Source: Toxoplasma gondii ME49 (taxonomy: Eukaryota; Apicomplexa; Conoidasida; Eucoccidiorida; Sarcocystidae). From it: a DNA stretch of 64,000 nucleotides. A program made the translations under genes and the position numbers. How positions within the stretch are numbered: position 1 is the stretch's first letter; each line of letters starts with the position of its first letter. A model generated the notes under the pieces. That model did no database searches. It saw only the letters and a list, made by a program, of their open reading frames with translations, and was not told the DNA's origin. The DNA lies in NCBI RefSeq assembly GCF_000006565.2, contig NC_031478.1, forward strand, positions 6,596,212 to 6,660,211, in the 5' to 3' direction. Of the stretch, positions 33,301 through 53,857 are shown one piece after another.

Positions 33301-35004
33301 CGGCGGTCGTCGACCGGGAACGAGCCCGACGATCAGCACAAGGCAGGCACCCTAGAGTGGGTGTCGATGGCCCAGCTGCACCAAGCGCAGAAGCTGCAGA
33401 ACCAGCTCGTGGGGAAGATGGAAAGGGGAAAGGGCGAAGGGGGCGATGAAGAGAGACTCGGAGGGGACGGCCGCGGGAACATTTTCTTCGACGCCAACGG
33501 CTCAGACGAAAATGCAAAGAAGGCTGCACTTCTCAAAGCCAGAAGGTGGCTGAGACGCCGAATCGTTCAGGGCCAAATCCTCGTTACGGGCCTCTCGCGA
33601 GACGGCCTCTTCTCCAGCCGGCCTGACGAGCCCGAGAGGAGCAGTTCTGTCTCGACGGGCGCCTTTACTGGGAGCTCTCCGAACGACAAACCCACAGATC
33701 TCAACGCTGCTGTCCCTCCTCTGTCCCCGTTTTTCTCTCCGATCCCTTTCGGTGCGACGACAGCTCCTCACAGGCCGTCTCCGGGCTTTTACCCGCCGGC
33801 ACCTGCTCACCCCACGGAGGACGGGTGCAGGCCCCCGATGCCGGCGCCTGTGCCCATGCATGCGCCCCAGGGACCCGTAGACTCTCGGACCTACCGGGGT
33901 GCTCGTCCTGTCTATCCTGGATCCGATGTGACCCCACAAACCTGCCACGGAGTCCGACCGGAAAGCATGCAAGAAGAAGGGCGAGCGGCGCTGTTAGCAG
34001 AGCAAGGGTCCGCGTTCTTCGTATCTGGCGACGGAAAAGGAGACAACCGCGGGGCGACAGTAGGCCAGATACGGCAAGGGACAGTACGCGTTATGCAGTC
34101 CCAAACTGCGTCTCAATCTCTGGATCAGGGCTTCGACCTCCCCCACCCTCCAGCCCCTGGGCCTGCGTACCGGGGTGTCCCAGTGGGCCACGGCCCCTCG
34201 GGGCCGTACTACCTGAATGGGGGGTGTGTCGCCCAGAGGCCTTATGCGACCTTCTCGAATCTTGCTGGTCCTGTCCAGGGTTCTTTTCCTCCTCTAGAGT
34301 TCTCCAATGGTGGGCTGCCTACCACAGCTTTGGGCCGCCGAGGCAGTGACTCGGGGCCTCAAGGAGCGGGCCGGAACGCTTCTCAAATGCAGCCCGGCTT
34401 CGCCTCAAGACCCCACGGGCCCGAACGGCTGGGACGGGAGAGCGCGCCGCAGTCTGGTGCGCCTCCGGGGTTCTCCCCACACGCTCACGGACGAGGCGAG
34501 AGAGACAGGCCTTCTTTTTCGGGGGCAACGACAATGCCGCTTGCAAGCCTCACCGCGTTTTCGCACCCTGCGGCTGGCCCCATGTTTGTGGGGACGGAAG
34601 GGCGAGGACAGCAAGGAGACATCCACCCGAATCTCTGCGGGGTGGCCCCTGTCGGAGGCCCGCGGGGCCCTGCACATGCTCCGATGCCAGCCTATGGCCC
34701 TGGTGGGGCTGCGGGACCTCCCAGAGACGACCGAAGAGCAGAGGGTGGTGCTCCAGGCGTTTCCCACTCTGACATCTTTTTGGCCAACGACAGAAGACTG
34801 CATCCTGAGATGTGTCTGCATTCGGCGCCGTCCTGGGGGCCCGCCGGAACTTTCGCTTCTCCGGATAACAGGCAAAATGCAGAGCCATGGCCTGCCGCAC
34901 ATGCCTCATCAAACAATTTTTTCGATTACACGGGCGTCAACATGCCTGCCGCTGGCCCCCCCATTCAGCTGGACTGGAGTAAAGTGAGAGGCGCGGGGGG
35001 ATAG
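21384..35004 (+). CDS. Giant AP2-domain (ApiAP2-like) protein, 3888 residues
   Basis: Exons 21384-27539, 27754-28005, 28271-28414, 28758-28820, 29206-29308, 29359-29498 and 30196-35004 (stop TAG) keep phase throughout. AP2-like segments are inferred by eye. Strands near residue 993 (MYNGWKGTYDVWIYRR) and a helix near 1173 (KRFSALIHGHEKASRLACKY) are split by about 150 disordered residues. Near 2515-2600 lie GVKFDKSKLAFRCYW and then RTFSCRKYGLYQSRVLALQ, the best match. Near 3273 lies VVWEENEKRWRVQV, with a distant helix ENAKKAALLKARRWL. The short middle exons (2053-2330) encode a folded region whose LLRDFLLRLQLH and HPELLAYLVDLG helices recall the ACDC domain that accompanies AP2 domains. The rest is low complexity, with a Gly/Pro/Ser-rich C-terminus and many basic patches. 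A DNA-binding transcription or chromatin role in the nucleus is likely. The start context is weak; a second Met lies about 38 codons in. A small extra exon at 30022-30054 is possible. Confidence 0.8.
29110..29182. repeat. TA microsatellite in an AP2-like gene intron
   Basis: This is a run of TA with GT and CA interruptions in the 385-bp intron 28821-29205. It ends 23 bp before the acceptor AG, so length change could affect splicing. Confidence 0.9.
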
Positions 35005-36899
35005 CCGGACGAAGAAAGATTTCAGAGAAAACAGGTGGCACGAGTGCGAAATGCGGTTTTTTTCCAATATTGTGTCAGAAGAACGGCTGTCCATAGGAAA
35101 AGGAGAAAACAGATACTGAAGGGAGAAAAAATAGAGGCGAGTTAGACCAAGGAGAAAGACACGAAGACACGGACTCGTATGCCGACCAGCCTACGCCCCG
35201 CACACGGATCGCTGTCAAGGACACAGTGGAGAAGTGACGTTGAAAAGGAAACAAGGGAAATGAGAAGAAATGCAGAGAGAGACGGCGGAGAATAGGAAAA
35301 AGATAAGGAGCTGACAACGAGGGAAGAGAGGAGCTTTTTTGCGACGATAGGGGACTAAAGGGGATCTGGCGGAATCGGATAAGAAAGGGGATCTCAACAG
35401 GGACGGAGCGTCAGAAGAGGCGGCCTGGGAACAGTTTAGGGACACCACTCAACTCTGACTCCGGAGATGGAAAATCGGCAAGTCACGAGAAAATGGAGTG
35501 AGGTACAACAGCTGCTGGGTGGAGATGCGTGCAGACAGTAGAGTACAGTTCCCGACAAAATGTAGTATACTGTACCATAGCAGTTTTTCAACAGCGGCGG
35601 TCGGTGGAGAAGCGAGGGGGAGGAGAAGAACGGAAGAACTGAGGAAGCTGAGGAGAAGAAAACGGCGGGGAAGGAACAAGACAGAAGGAACGACAGCAGC
35701 TGTTACTCAGGTGGCCGTTGCTCTGTTGGGGGCAGAGGAAGGTGGCGAATCGTCTTCCGAATAAAGGAGGGAAGGGACAACAACGTCTGTCTGCATGTTC
35801 AAGCTGTTTCTGTATCCGAAAGGGATGGTGGGCGAGCTTCCGTTGTTGCTCGTTGTTCTTGTAAATACATCTTGATGTCATTCCCTTTCGGTTTTGTTTG
35901 GAGAATCGTGTGTTCTCGGTCTTTTCCCGGCTTCTTAGGCGCGTATTTCGATGTCTTCTTAGCTCGACTCGTGGTTCCCTTTCCCTGACCACGAACACTA
36001 AAGCGAGGTAATTTGGCCACACACATCTTCAGAGTGGCTTCATAATTTCGGTTCAATTGAGAGGACTGACACAGCATTGCACTCGTATTTCAATTTGCCA
36101 CCCGACTGTTCGGGCGAACTACGGTTCAGTCACAAGACGCTATACGTGCGGGTGGCAAACGCTAGTCTACTCCAGTGAGACGACGATTCAGAATCTTGCT
36201 CCTGCCGGCTTCTCCGTACGTTCTCGTCGACGTAGAAGCATACTCCTTGGCACCGGCGAAGCAGAATGTACTATTTCATGCGTAGGAGCCTGATCGCCAG
36301 ACATCAAACACTTCCGGGATGAATAGTTGTGGTAGTGCGCCCACACTCTTGCTCCAGGGATAAACTTGAACGGTGTTGATGTGGTGTTGTGGGAACACAG
36401 CGTCAAATATTACTATAGTTGTCAAGATAGAGGAGCCGTCACGGTTTGGTTGAACGAAGAGTACCGTTATCCTGTGTGCGCTGCTGGCACTCTTCAAAGT
36501 CTGCCCACGTCCAACATGCTTGATGTGCACTGGAGCCGACAAGCGCATTCAGCATGGGACGAAGCAAACGGGGACTGATCAAGACATCGAGAGACGGCGA
36601 GTCTTCAGTGCACCCTGCGACAGACCTCGCAACTCGAATACTATCGAGTGCTGTGACGTTTTGGCTCTTCTACTTGCCTCAAATTTCAGCAACGACTTTT
36701 TGCCTCTCACGCTGTGACGACTCAAGGCCAGGCGCAGAATCGTGTTTCTATTCGGTGCCTCGTGTGCTAACCTGGGAACAGACCTATGGATGACTTGCCT
36801 TACCCTTTGTTGCATTTGTGGGCTAACGGGTCGACGTCATCATCGTTGAAGATGACTCATTTGTATCCTTTCCGCCACTGCCGAAAAATGTCATCGTAG

Positions 36900-36996
36900 A
36901 ACTCCGGACTTCGGCAAAGAAGAGTGGCCAATAACTCCGGAGTTTGGTGTTGGGACGTGGACAAAGACACCGGAGTTCGGAAGTGAGGAGTGGGCG
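36900..36996. repeat. Three imperfect ~33-bp tandem units
   Basis: Units start at about 36900, 36933 and 36967, each opening with AACTCCGGA, AACTCCGGA or ACACCGGAG, followed by a TTCGG/TTTGG word and ending in a GTGG/GTGGG word. The even spacing (33 and 34 bp) supports a real small tandem duplication. Confidence 0.7.
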
Positions 36997-39212
36997 AGGA
37001 CTCTAGCGTTTCGCGACTAGCAGAGCCAACCACGCGCCACAGGCCAGCTCGACGAGGCGGAACAAACGTGTTCGACGCGCACGTGCTCCGCCAAAGGAGC
37101 CGCCATCTTGCAGTTCACGCGAGGACCTCTCCGAATCGCCTTGTTCGGCACAGCGCGTCTGGTCCCTCTGGCGAGCGAGCACGGCCAGCACAACCAGCAG
37201 AAGCGTTGTGAAGAAACCCCAAGCCGTCGTGGACTCGATCCCTCGCTCAAGCGCCGGTGCGAGCTCACTGGTGTTGCACTCTGGAGTTTCGTGCGCAAGG
37301 CGGCCCCGGTGGAGAGGACACGAGGCCAAAGAAATGTGGCAAGTGCCACCGCTTTTTGAAGGGGAAAGGCGCGAAGACACCTTTCTGTGAGTGCGCGTTC
37401 GCGCAATAGTGGGTACGGGCCCGTTGAGCGGTGGCGGGCGTCGCTCGTTTTCTTTCGGCTTTCTTGGAGGATACACCCTCGATTTGACCCTGTGGCGAAG
37501 TGTCGTGTCGTTGTTCGTGCGGCTTCTTTTGTTCTGTGGCTGTGTCTTTTGGCTGACTGTTTTCACTTTACAACATTGTTAACCTGTTTTGCCTTCCTGT
37601 CAAGTGACTCTTCTAAATTTTGGAGAAACGGGAAAACCACGAGTTTGCGTACACGAATTGACAACTTGTCAGCTGTCGATGTTAGAAACGGAGAAAATGG
37701 CATCTTCGACGAAAAACCGCCTTAGCAACGTTATGGAAAGCGTTAGAGACGGTAGTATTGCCGGGCCTACTCAAGAACACTGTCTGCCAGTGCAGAGGAA
37801 CACAGAGGGAGATGGTCTTATTCGAGTGCACATTCATCAGCAGAGGTGCGTTTCTGGCATGGTGGCTCTACGATTGCCGTCTAGGTAAGTAAGCGTTTTT
37901 GGACGACCCACGTACGTATCCCCAAAGAAGGTGGAAAAGAATGAAACAAGCACAGATCAGGAATTTGTCGTCTGATAGCAATAGTAAGGGCCACTGTTTT
38001 GGTACATAACTGTGGATGCAGCTGCGCCAACCGCGTTACCGAATTTCGTGCGAAGGAATCTTCAGTAGAAGTGAATCTGCATGAGGTCCCCGAGAACGCT
38101 CAGCATGTGGCTGAAGTGGGACACACCTTGAATAGTTTAACTTTTCACGAGTTCTCATGTGTTGCTTAACAAGGGGAGCTATACAGTGAAGCGCCATCGT
38201 TCACCGCTGAAAAGAACCGGTGTCTGTGCCGTTGATGCCACGTTTTGATCGTCAATTCCCTTCGAAACCCGGACACCAACACATGCGTGAGGGAAGGTAA
38301 GGCAAACGTTGAATCAAAGAGGTGTACGTACACCTGGCTACCCACTGTAGTAGGTTTTGGGCCCAGCCACTTGCTGAGAATCAGCAGTTTCATTTCAGTA
38401 TGGAACTGTATGCGGCCAAGCGTCTGGGGGAACGTAAACCCATGAATTGTGTAACACTCGGCGCCTGATGCTAGGAATAACCGGCATGGACACGCCTTTT
38501 CGCACCGGGTCATTTTGTACCTTCTTCCTGCCTACGTTCACTGTTTTAGAATTCTACCTTGAGAGACTTTACGCTCGCAAGGCCTCCACGAACCTGAGCA
38601 GCATGCCTGCGTACATACTTCTACGGAGACAAATCTTACTGCTCAACTTGAACAGTGTCCTTTTCGGTCTCGGTACGGAAAAAGCCTGCGACAAGAAAGA
38701 TTTGAGTCCGCGGCTCCCACAGAGGCTTTCTTTCTTCTGCAACGCTTTTGTAGTGTAACAACTCTCATCAAACCCGCGGCGCAGGCTGGCGTTAGAAGCG
38801 GGTTCCCTGTATTTGAACATCAAAGATGCACTCTATACGCTTCTTCTGCAAGCTGTAGTTATTCTCTCCGTAAACAGATCGTTGCCTCAGCCCATGGGCA
38901 TTGTACCTCGCAGCAGCGCCCATAACACACCAATGTTTTGAAATACAGTTCAAGTTACTCAAAGTTTCTCTGATTCTCGGTCTGTTCCTCCCCTCCTTCC
39001 CACCACACTCTAATAAACACTTCTGATGCTACCCCTCTATCTCGCAACGGCAGGAAAAAATTCACCTCCATGAAACCCCGTTTTCTGTCGTATGCGACAC
39101 ACCGGCTGCAGGTGTTACTCGGTTTTGGCATTTACGCCATGTCTCGGCACCTGATAAGCGCAAATGGTAAGGAACTCACCGCCACACACCTTCGTATCAT
39201 GGACGCACCCCA

Positions 39213-39219
39213 CGTCTCT
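39213..39219 (-). promoter_or_regulatory. WGAGACG word upstream of MCM2 (minus orientation)
   Basis: CGTCTCT on the plus strand is AGAGACG on the minus strand. It lies about 950 bp before the proposed MCM2 start, and a second copy is at 39804-39810. The heptamer is known in T. gondii promoters and works in either orientation in some of them; use here is inferred. Confidence 0.3.
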
Positions 39220-39803
39220 GTCGCCTGAGCACCGACAGCTCGAGTCCCTTTCCGCTGTTTTTTTGTTGTCCAGATGGTACACAAGAAAGTGTCTGATTCT
39301 AAGCGTCCTTTGAGCAGAGGCGACCCGTTACGCGGTGCCTTCACGCACGCCGAAGCGGTCGGGTGGGAGGCTCCAAACGCCTTCTGTGCGTTCTGTTCCC
39401 TCCCGTTGTCGCCCCCCTCAAACCATCTGTCTTGATTGCGGAGACTGGAAGCAGTCTCCGGCCGACACTCTGATTGTCGCTTCTGTTTGTTTTGCTAAAA
39501 AAGAGTGTGCTGAGCAGAATACGCCGAGGCGGAAAATTCTGTTCATTTTGCGACACTCGCGGAAGCAGAGAGAGAAACTGGGTTCTGTGTTCAGATTTCC
39601 TGCAGAGGGAGAAGAATTTACGAAACGCCCTGGCAGGCTGTGCGCCCCCCTCGGGTACACACCCAGAGCAACCCCCTTGTGCATACTCGAGTTTCACCGG
39701 GTTAGCGTACTAGCTTCAGTTGTCCTTTACTCTGCTGACTGTTTTTCTCCATTCATCAAGATCCAAACCCTCTCCTTTCTTTCTGTTGTTGTGATTTTTA
39801 CTG

Positions 39804-39810
39804 CGTCTCT
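39804..39810 (-). promoter_or_regulatory. Second WGAGACG word upstream of MCM2
   Basis: CGTCTCT (AGAGACG on the minus strand) lies about 355 bp before the proposed start codon at 40164, inside the C/T-rich upstream region. This distance is in the range where such heptamers act in known T. gondii promoters. Confidence 0.35.
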
Positions 39811-40163
39811 CGCTCGTTGGCGGGCTGTGGAGGAAACCAGTTTCGCCGGCACACCGCCTCCCTCCTGTAGTTTCCCCCCTTTGTTCGCCAACTGGTCTTC
39901 TGCCAAGTTTTTCTTCTCGTTCAAGGAAGCAAATTTCCTGCAGCAAACCTTTTGTTTTCTCCCGGTCAAAATCGTCTTTCTCTCCTTTGTCCTCGTACTT
40001 GTACCCTCGGGGTGTTATTGTCCACACTGCGTGCTTTACTCCCTCCCGTCCTGTCTCTGTCTCTTCTTGCCCGGGGAGACTATCTTTCCAGAACGAGCAC
40101 TCTCCGTCTTTCCTGCGACACCGCCTTCGTCACTTCTCACCCGTCAATAAAACGTCTACAAAA

Positions 40164-50196
<10,033 letters not shown>

Positions 50197-53100
50197 AAAA
50201 GAAAGAGGCGAAGGAGCGTTAAGGAGGAAGAGAAGAAACGTTGTGAGAGACGAAGAAGGTGTCACAAAAGTGTGACAACAGGTAGAAATTTGAAACCAAG
50301 CAACACAGCTTGCTTTCTGCAAGGAAGGCAGAACATGCGAGACAAATGTACAGGTTCTTTGGGAAAGAGTAGGAACGCAAAAAAGAGGTGGACGTCGGGA
50401 AAAGGAACGAAGAAACAGGAATGGTTCCATTTCCTGCGACTAGTAACCCTATTTTTAAGGTTCTTTCTTGAGTGGCCTATCCGACCGAATGAATAAACAA
50501 ACTAGAGCGGTGTGCTGGACGCAGAGGCGATTTCCTGCCTTGAGGCATTTCTCTCTTGTCTCCTCAGAGTGCCTTCCCCATGAATGACACCAGAGGTCTC
50601 TTTCCTGTGAGTGTGTGTGTGTGTTCGTCGTTTCTCTGTGGACTTTAAAGCATGCGCGCCGCTGGATTCTGTAGAACTTCGCTTCTCTTCCGTTTTTTCG
50701 AGCACGCCGGTTTGCTGCTGTCCTCCGCTGTTTTTCTGGCAAACGCCGTGCCGGGGCTTTGCTCGGGGGCACTCGAGCTCTCTTCTTCCTTTTAAAAATA
50801 ACGAGTGTGTTCTTTTTCTTTCCTTGGCTGGCTGCGATCGGATCTCGCAGGAGTTCGCTCTTGATTCGCGCTTGTTTCCTTCACGTGTGCCTGCCTGCTG
50901 GCGCTGCAGTGTGTGGAACGAAGAAACGGACAACGTGCGTGAGTCTGTAAACGAGTTTCTCAGCGCAGCTAGAGTGCAGCTTTCTTCGATACTGCTGCAT
51001 GTTGGGGTTTCAGTCTGGCCGAGGAAAAAGTTGCCTGCCGCGCTGTTCCCTCCAGATTTCCCTTCCTCTGTCTTGAAGCGCTCCTGCCACAACTTCCACA
51101 TCCATTGCCAAGGGGCCGTAAAAACACAAAGAAAACCACACAACCTTTCTCGAGGCACTCTACCCGTTCGTTGCTGGAACATTTCAGTCAACTGCGTCTC
51201 TCCCCGGTAACGCTTCTACCTGCGACGTTGACCTAGGGTGAAACTCGCCTAGAATGTGACTGAATGGAGAGTTGAGAAAGATAAATAAAATCCACTACCT
51301 CACGTAGCACTCACGTTACGGAGACAGCATTTGTTCCAACTGCTGAAAGCTTACGTGGTGTAGGGTGACACTACCTGCCGAATAGAAACGACGTGGTCAC
51401 AATAAGCAGCGAAGCGTTCACTTTGAGCAGAGGAGGAAAACGACAAACAGACCGCGTTTCGTCGCACGAGCCTTCTTCATGTAGCACCTTGTTTAGTCTG
51501 CGTTTGCCGTTTTCCGGCTGGGTACACCTTAAGTGCAGAGGCGACAGAGTTCGGCTCAGCCTTGCTGCGCTCGCTTCCACTTCTGTTTCGTAGTTGTATA
51601 AGCGGTCGGTGTACCGTGGTCCTGCTGCTGTCATAACGAACGCATCCTTCGGCTTTGTGTGCAAGCCTGTACCCAGCACGTGTCTGCGTCAACGGGTACC
51701 ACGTTTTTCGATTTCGACGACGGTAACTTCTTTCTCGAATACCATATTTGGTACCTTGGCTACTTGAAGGATACTACGGATTTCCCACCCCTCTTAAAAC
51801 AACATGGAATTCGGACTGCTGCATCTCCCGACACCAGGCGATCGGGTGAACACGCTCAGCGCTGTGCGAATGCTTCCTATCTGGTGTAGAACTTGAACGT
51901 AGTACAGCTTACCCACCTACGTTGCTACGTTAATCCAGTACTGTTATAATTAAAGCACATGACAGCGAATAGGATTTAATAATCATGCCAGGACGCTAAG
52001 AATTCAATCTGGGTGTTCCGCACAGATGAACATTAGGACAGTACAAAAGGGAACGCCGTCTTTGTACAATTTGCATAAAAATGTTGGAATTTCAAAACTG
52101 TGGTTCTCGGAATAAAGCGCAGACGAAATCGGCGCTACGAGTTGCTGCACGAACTGCGCTCGTTTATCATTCAATTAACAAGAGCCTTCTTCCGGAGCCA
52201 GGATCGAAGTCAAAATCATTTTCTGTTCGATTGAATGGTCACAGAAGGTGGATCTAGATGGGGACCGTGTCCGTTCCGAATATTGACGAGGACCGGCGGA
52301 AGCGTCTAGGCACTCTCCACACCCCTGGTGTTTTCCGAATAGCAACGGTTCTCAAATGCTCTATAGTTAAGAAGCAGCAACAAAATTCACCGAATGCAAT
52401 TCAGCCTAAGGACGCACCCCCATTTCCGGTGTCACTTCACAGCGATTATCCTTGAGTTCCCGCGAGGGGTCCTGCTTACATCGTTTGTCGACAGCCCGCC
52501 AGTGCTGTTGCTTCTGTTTAGGGTCTATAATCGTATCCATCGTATCTGTGAGATCTGCACTAAAGTGACTAGAACAAATGTATCTGGTGGCCCTACTGGC
52601 AGTCCAACAATAAAGCCAGTTTTCCTTATTGATCTTTCCATTGTAATCTTTATATAGCCGTGCGCGCATGCGTATGCGAATGCGCATCGAACGAGAACAC
52701 GAACGAAAGGCAGTGCCTTTTCTCGCGAGGTTCGTGACTACCCACTGAGAGCGAAGGGTCCGTTAAGTTGTAACAAGGTAGGACAAGCACCTGCAAGGAA
52801 AAACTCCGAGGATGTGAAAGCTGCACCGACCGAGGTGAGATTCGCACATTTTCCATGTGTGCTTGCACTGAATTGCTCTGAAGAGAAAGCGCTCACCTCA
52901 CCGTTTGCTCTCCCCCTCTCTTTTTCCAAGCAGGACATGCTCGCGCGACTTGTTTTGTAGAACGTGGTCGTTTTGATTTAGCGTATATGCGATGGTAAAC
53001 AGTCTTTCATTTGATGTCGCCGTTCTTTGCGTCATTTCCTTTTCTACCTGCGTCCTCCTTTTTCTTGTCCCTCGTTTCAACTCTCGTAGGTATTTGCTGC

Positions 53101-53857
53101 TTGGGGTGTATCATCTGTTCGGCTCTTTTGCATTTCTTCTTTCGTTGGTTTCTCCATATTGCTGCACTCGCTCCGCGTAACACCGTTTGATTCTGTCTGA
53201 TTTCCCGTTTGTTTCTTTGTCTTGTCGCTTTTCCACAGCGAGCTTGCACTGAAGGTCTTCTTGACGCTTATGCCTTATTTCTGTCATCAGCATTTCGGTT
53301 GTCTCCTTTTGTAATTGGATCTGAGTTTCTTTCTGTTCCGATGTCCTCTCTTCCTGTTTCTGTTCCTCTTCTTTCCCTTTCCTTTTAACCGTCGCCTCCA
53401 TCACACCCATTTTTCCTCCTCCCTCGCTTCTCTATCTGCTTGTATCCTCCTGTCTCCAATCTTTCATGCACAGCATGGACCGTCCTCAAATCCTGACAAA
53501 AAACTAGACGGGGTCTCACTCTCCTTCACTCTGGAAAGAAAGCCACTCCCGCTCGGCAGTCCCGTGAGAATGCCATTATTCTGGAGCTTCAAGCCACGTA
53601 CTGCGCTGGAGGCAGCGTCTCCCAACGCATTTCGGAAGCCCTGCATGCAGTTGAGTCGCTCTGTCCAGCCTCCCTTAGCGTTCCACCTGTGCCAGCACTC
53701 AAAAGAGGCGCGTTCTGACATGTTTCGCTTTCCGAACTCCGCCATGCGCGCCTGTATCTCTTTTTCTCTCCACGCGGTTCTCGCGCGTTCGCCTCGAAGG
53801 TGCGTCCCGACACCATCTGAGGACATTTTTTCTATTTCCAGCGTTGAGACCGACTGC
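50197..53857. other. Intergenic stretch between convergent genes
   Basis: This lies between the MCM2 stop and the stop of the minus-strand gene at 53858, so it should hold two 3' UTRs. A minus frame from an ATG at 51182 to 50502 (226 codons) and an overlapping plus frame at 50611-51210 are both open; neither has splice or family support. The part 53150-53470 is strongly pyrimidine-rich on the plus strand. No RNA gene was recognised. Confidence 0.5.

Larger units (their letters stand above)
35005..40163. other. Long intergenic stretch between the AP2-like gene and MCM2
   Basis: The first 750 bp are strongly purine-rich on the plus strand and are probably 3' UTR of the AP2-like gene. A three-copy ~33-bp repeat lies at 36900-36996. 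From about 36990 to 37900 frames are open on both strands but lack ATG starts and protein-like content. From about 39300 to 40160 the sequence is pyrimidine-rich and probably the MCM2 promoter and 5' UTR. No gene is supported. Confidence 0.5.

Noticed and set aside
39335..40150. 271-codon plus frame just upstream of MCM2
   Set aside because: It begins with GTG, has no ATG near its start, and its Phe/Ser/Leu-rich composition is what a C/T-rich promoter gives when translated.
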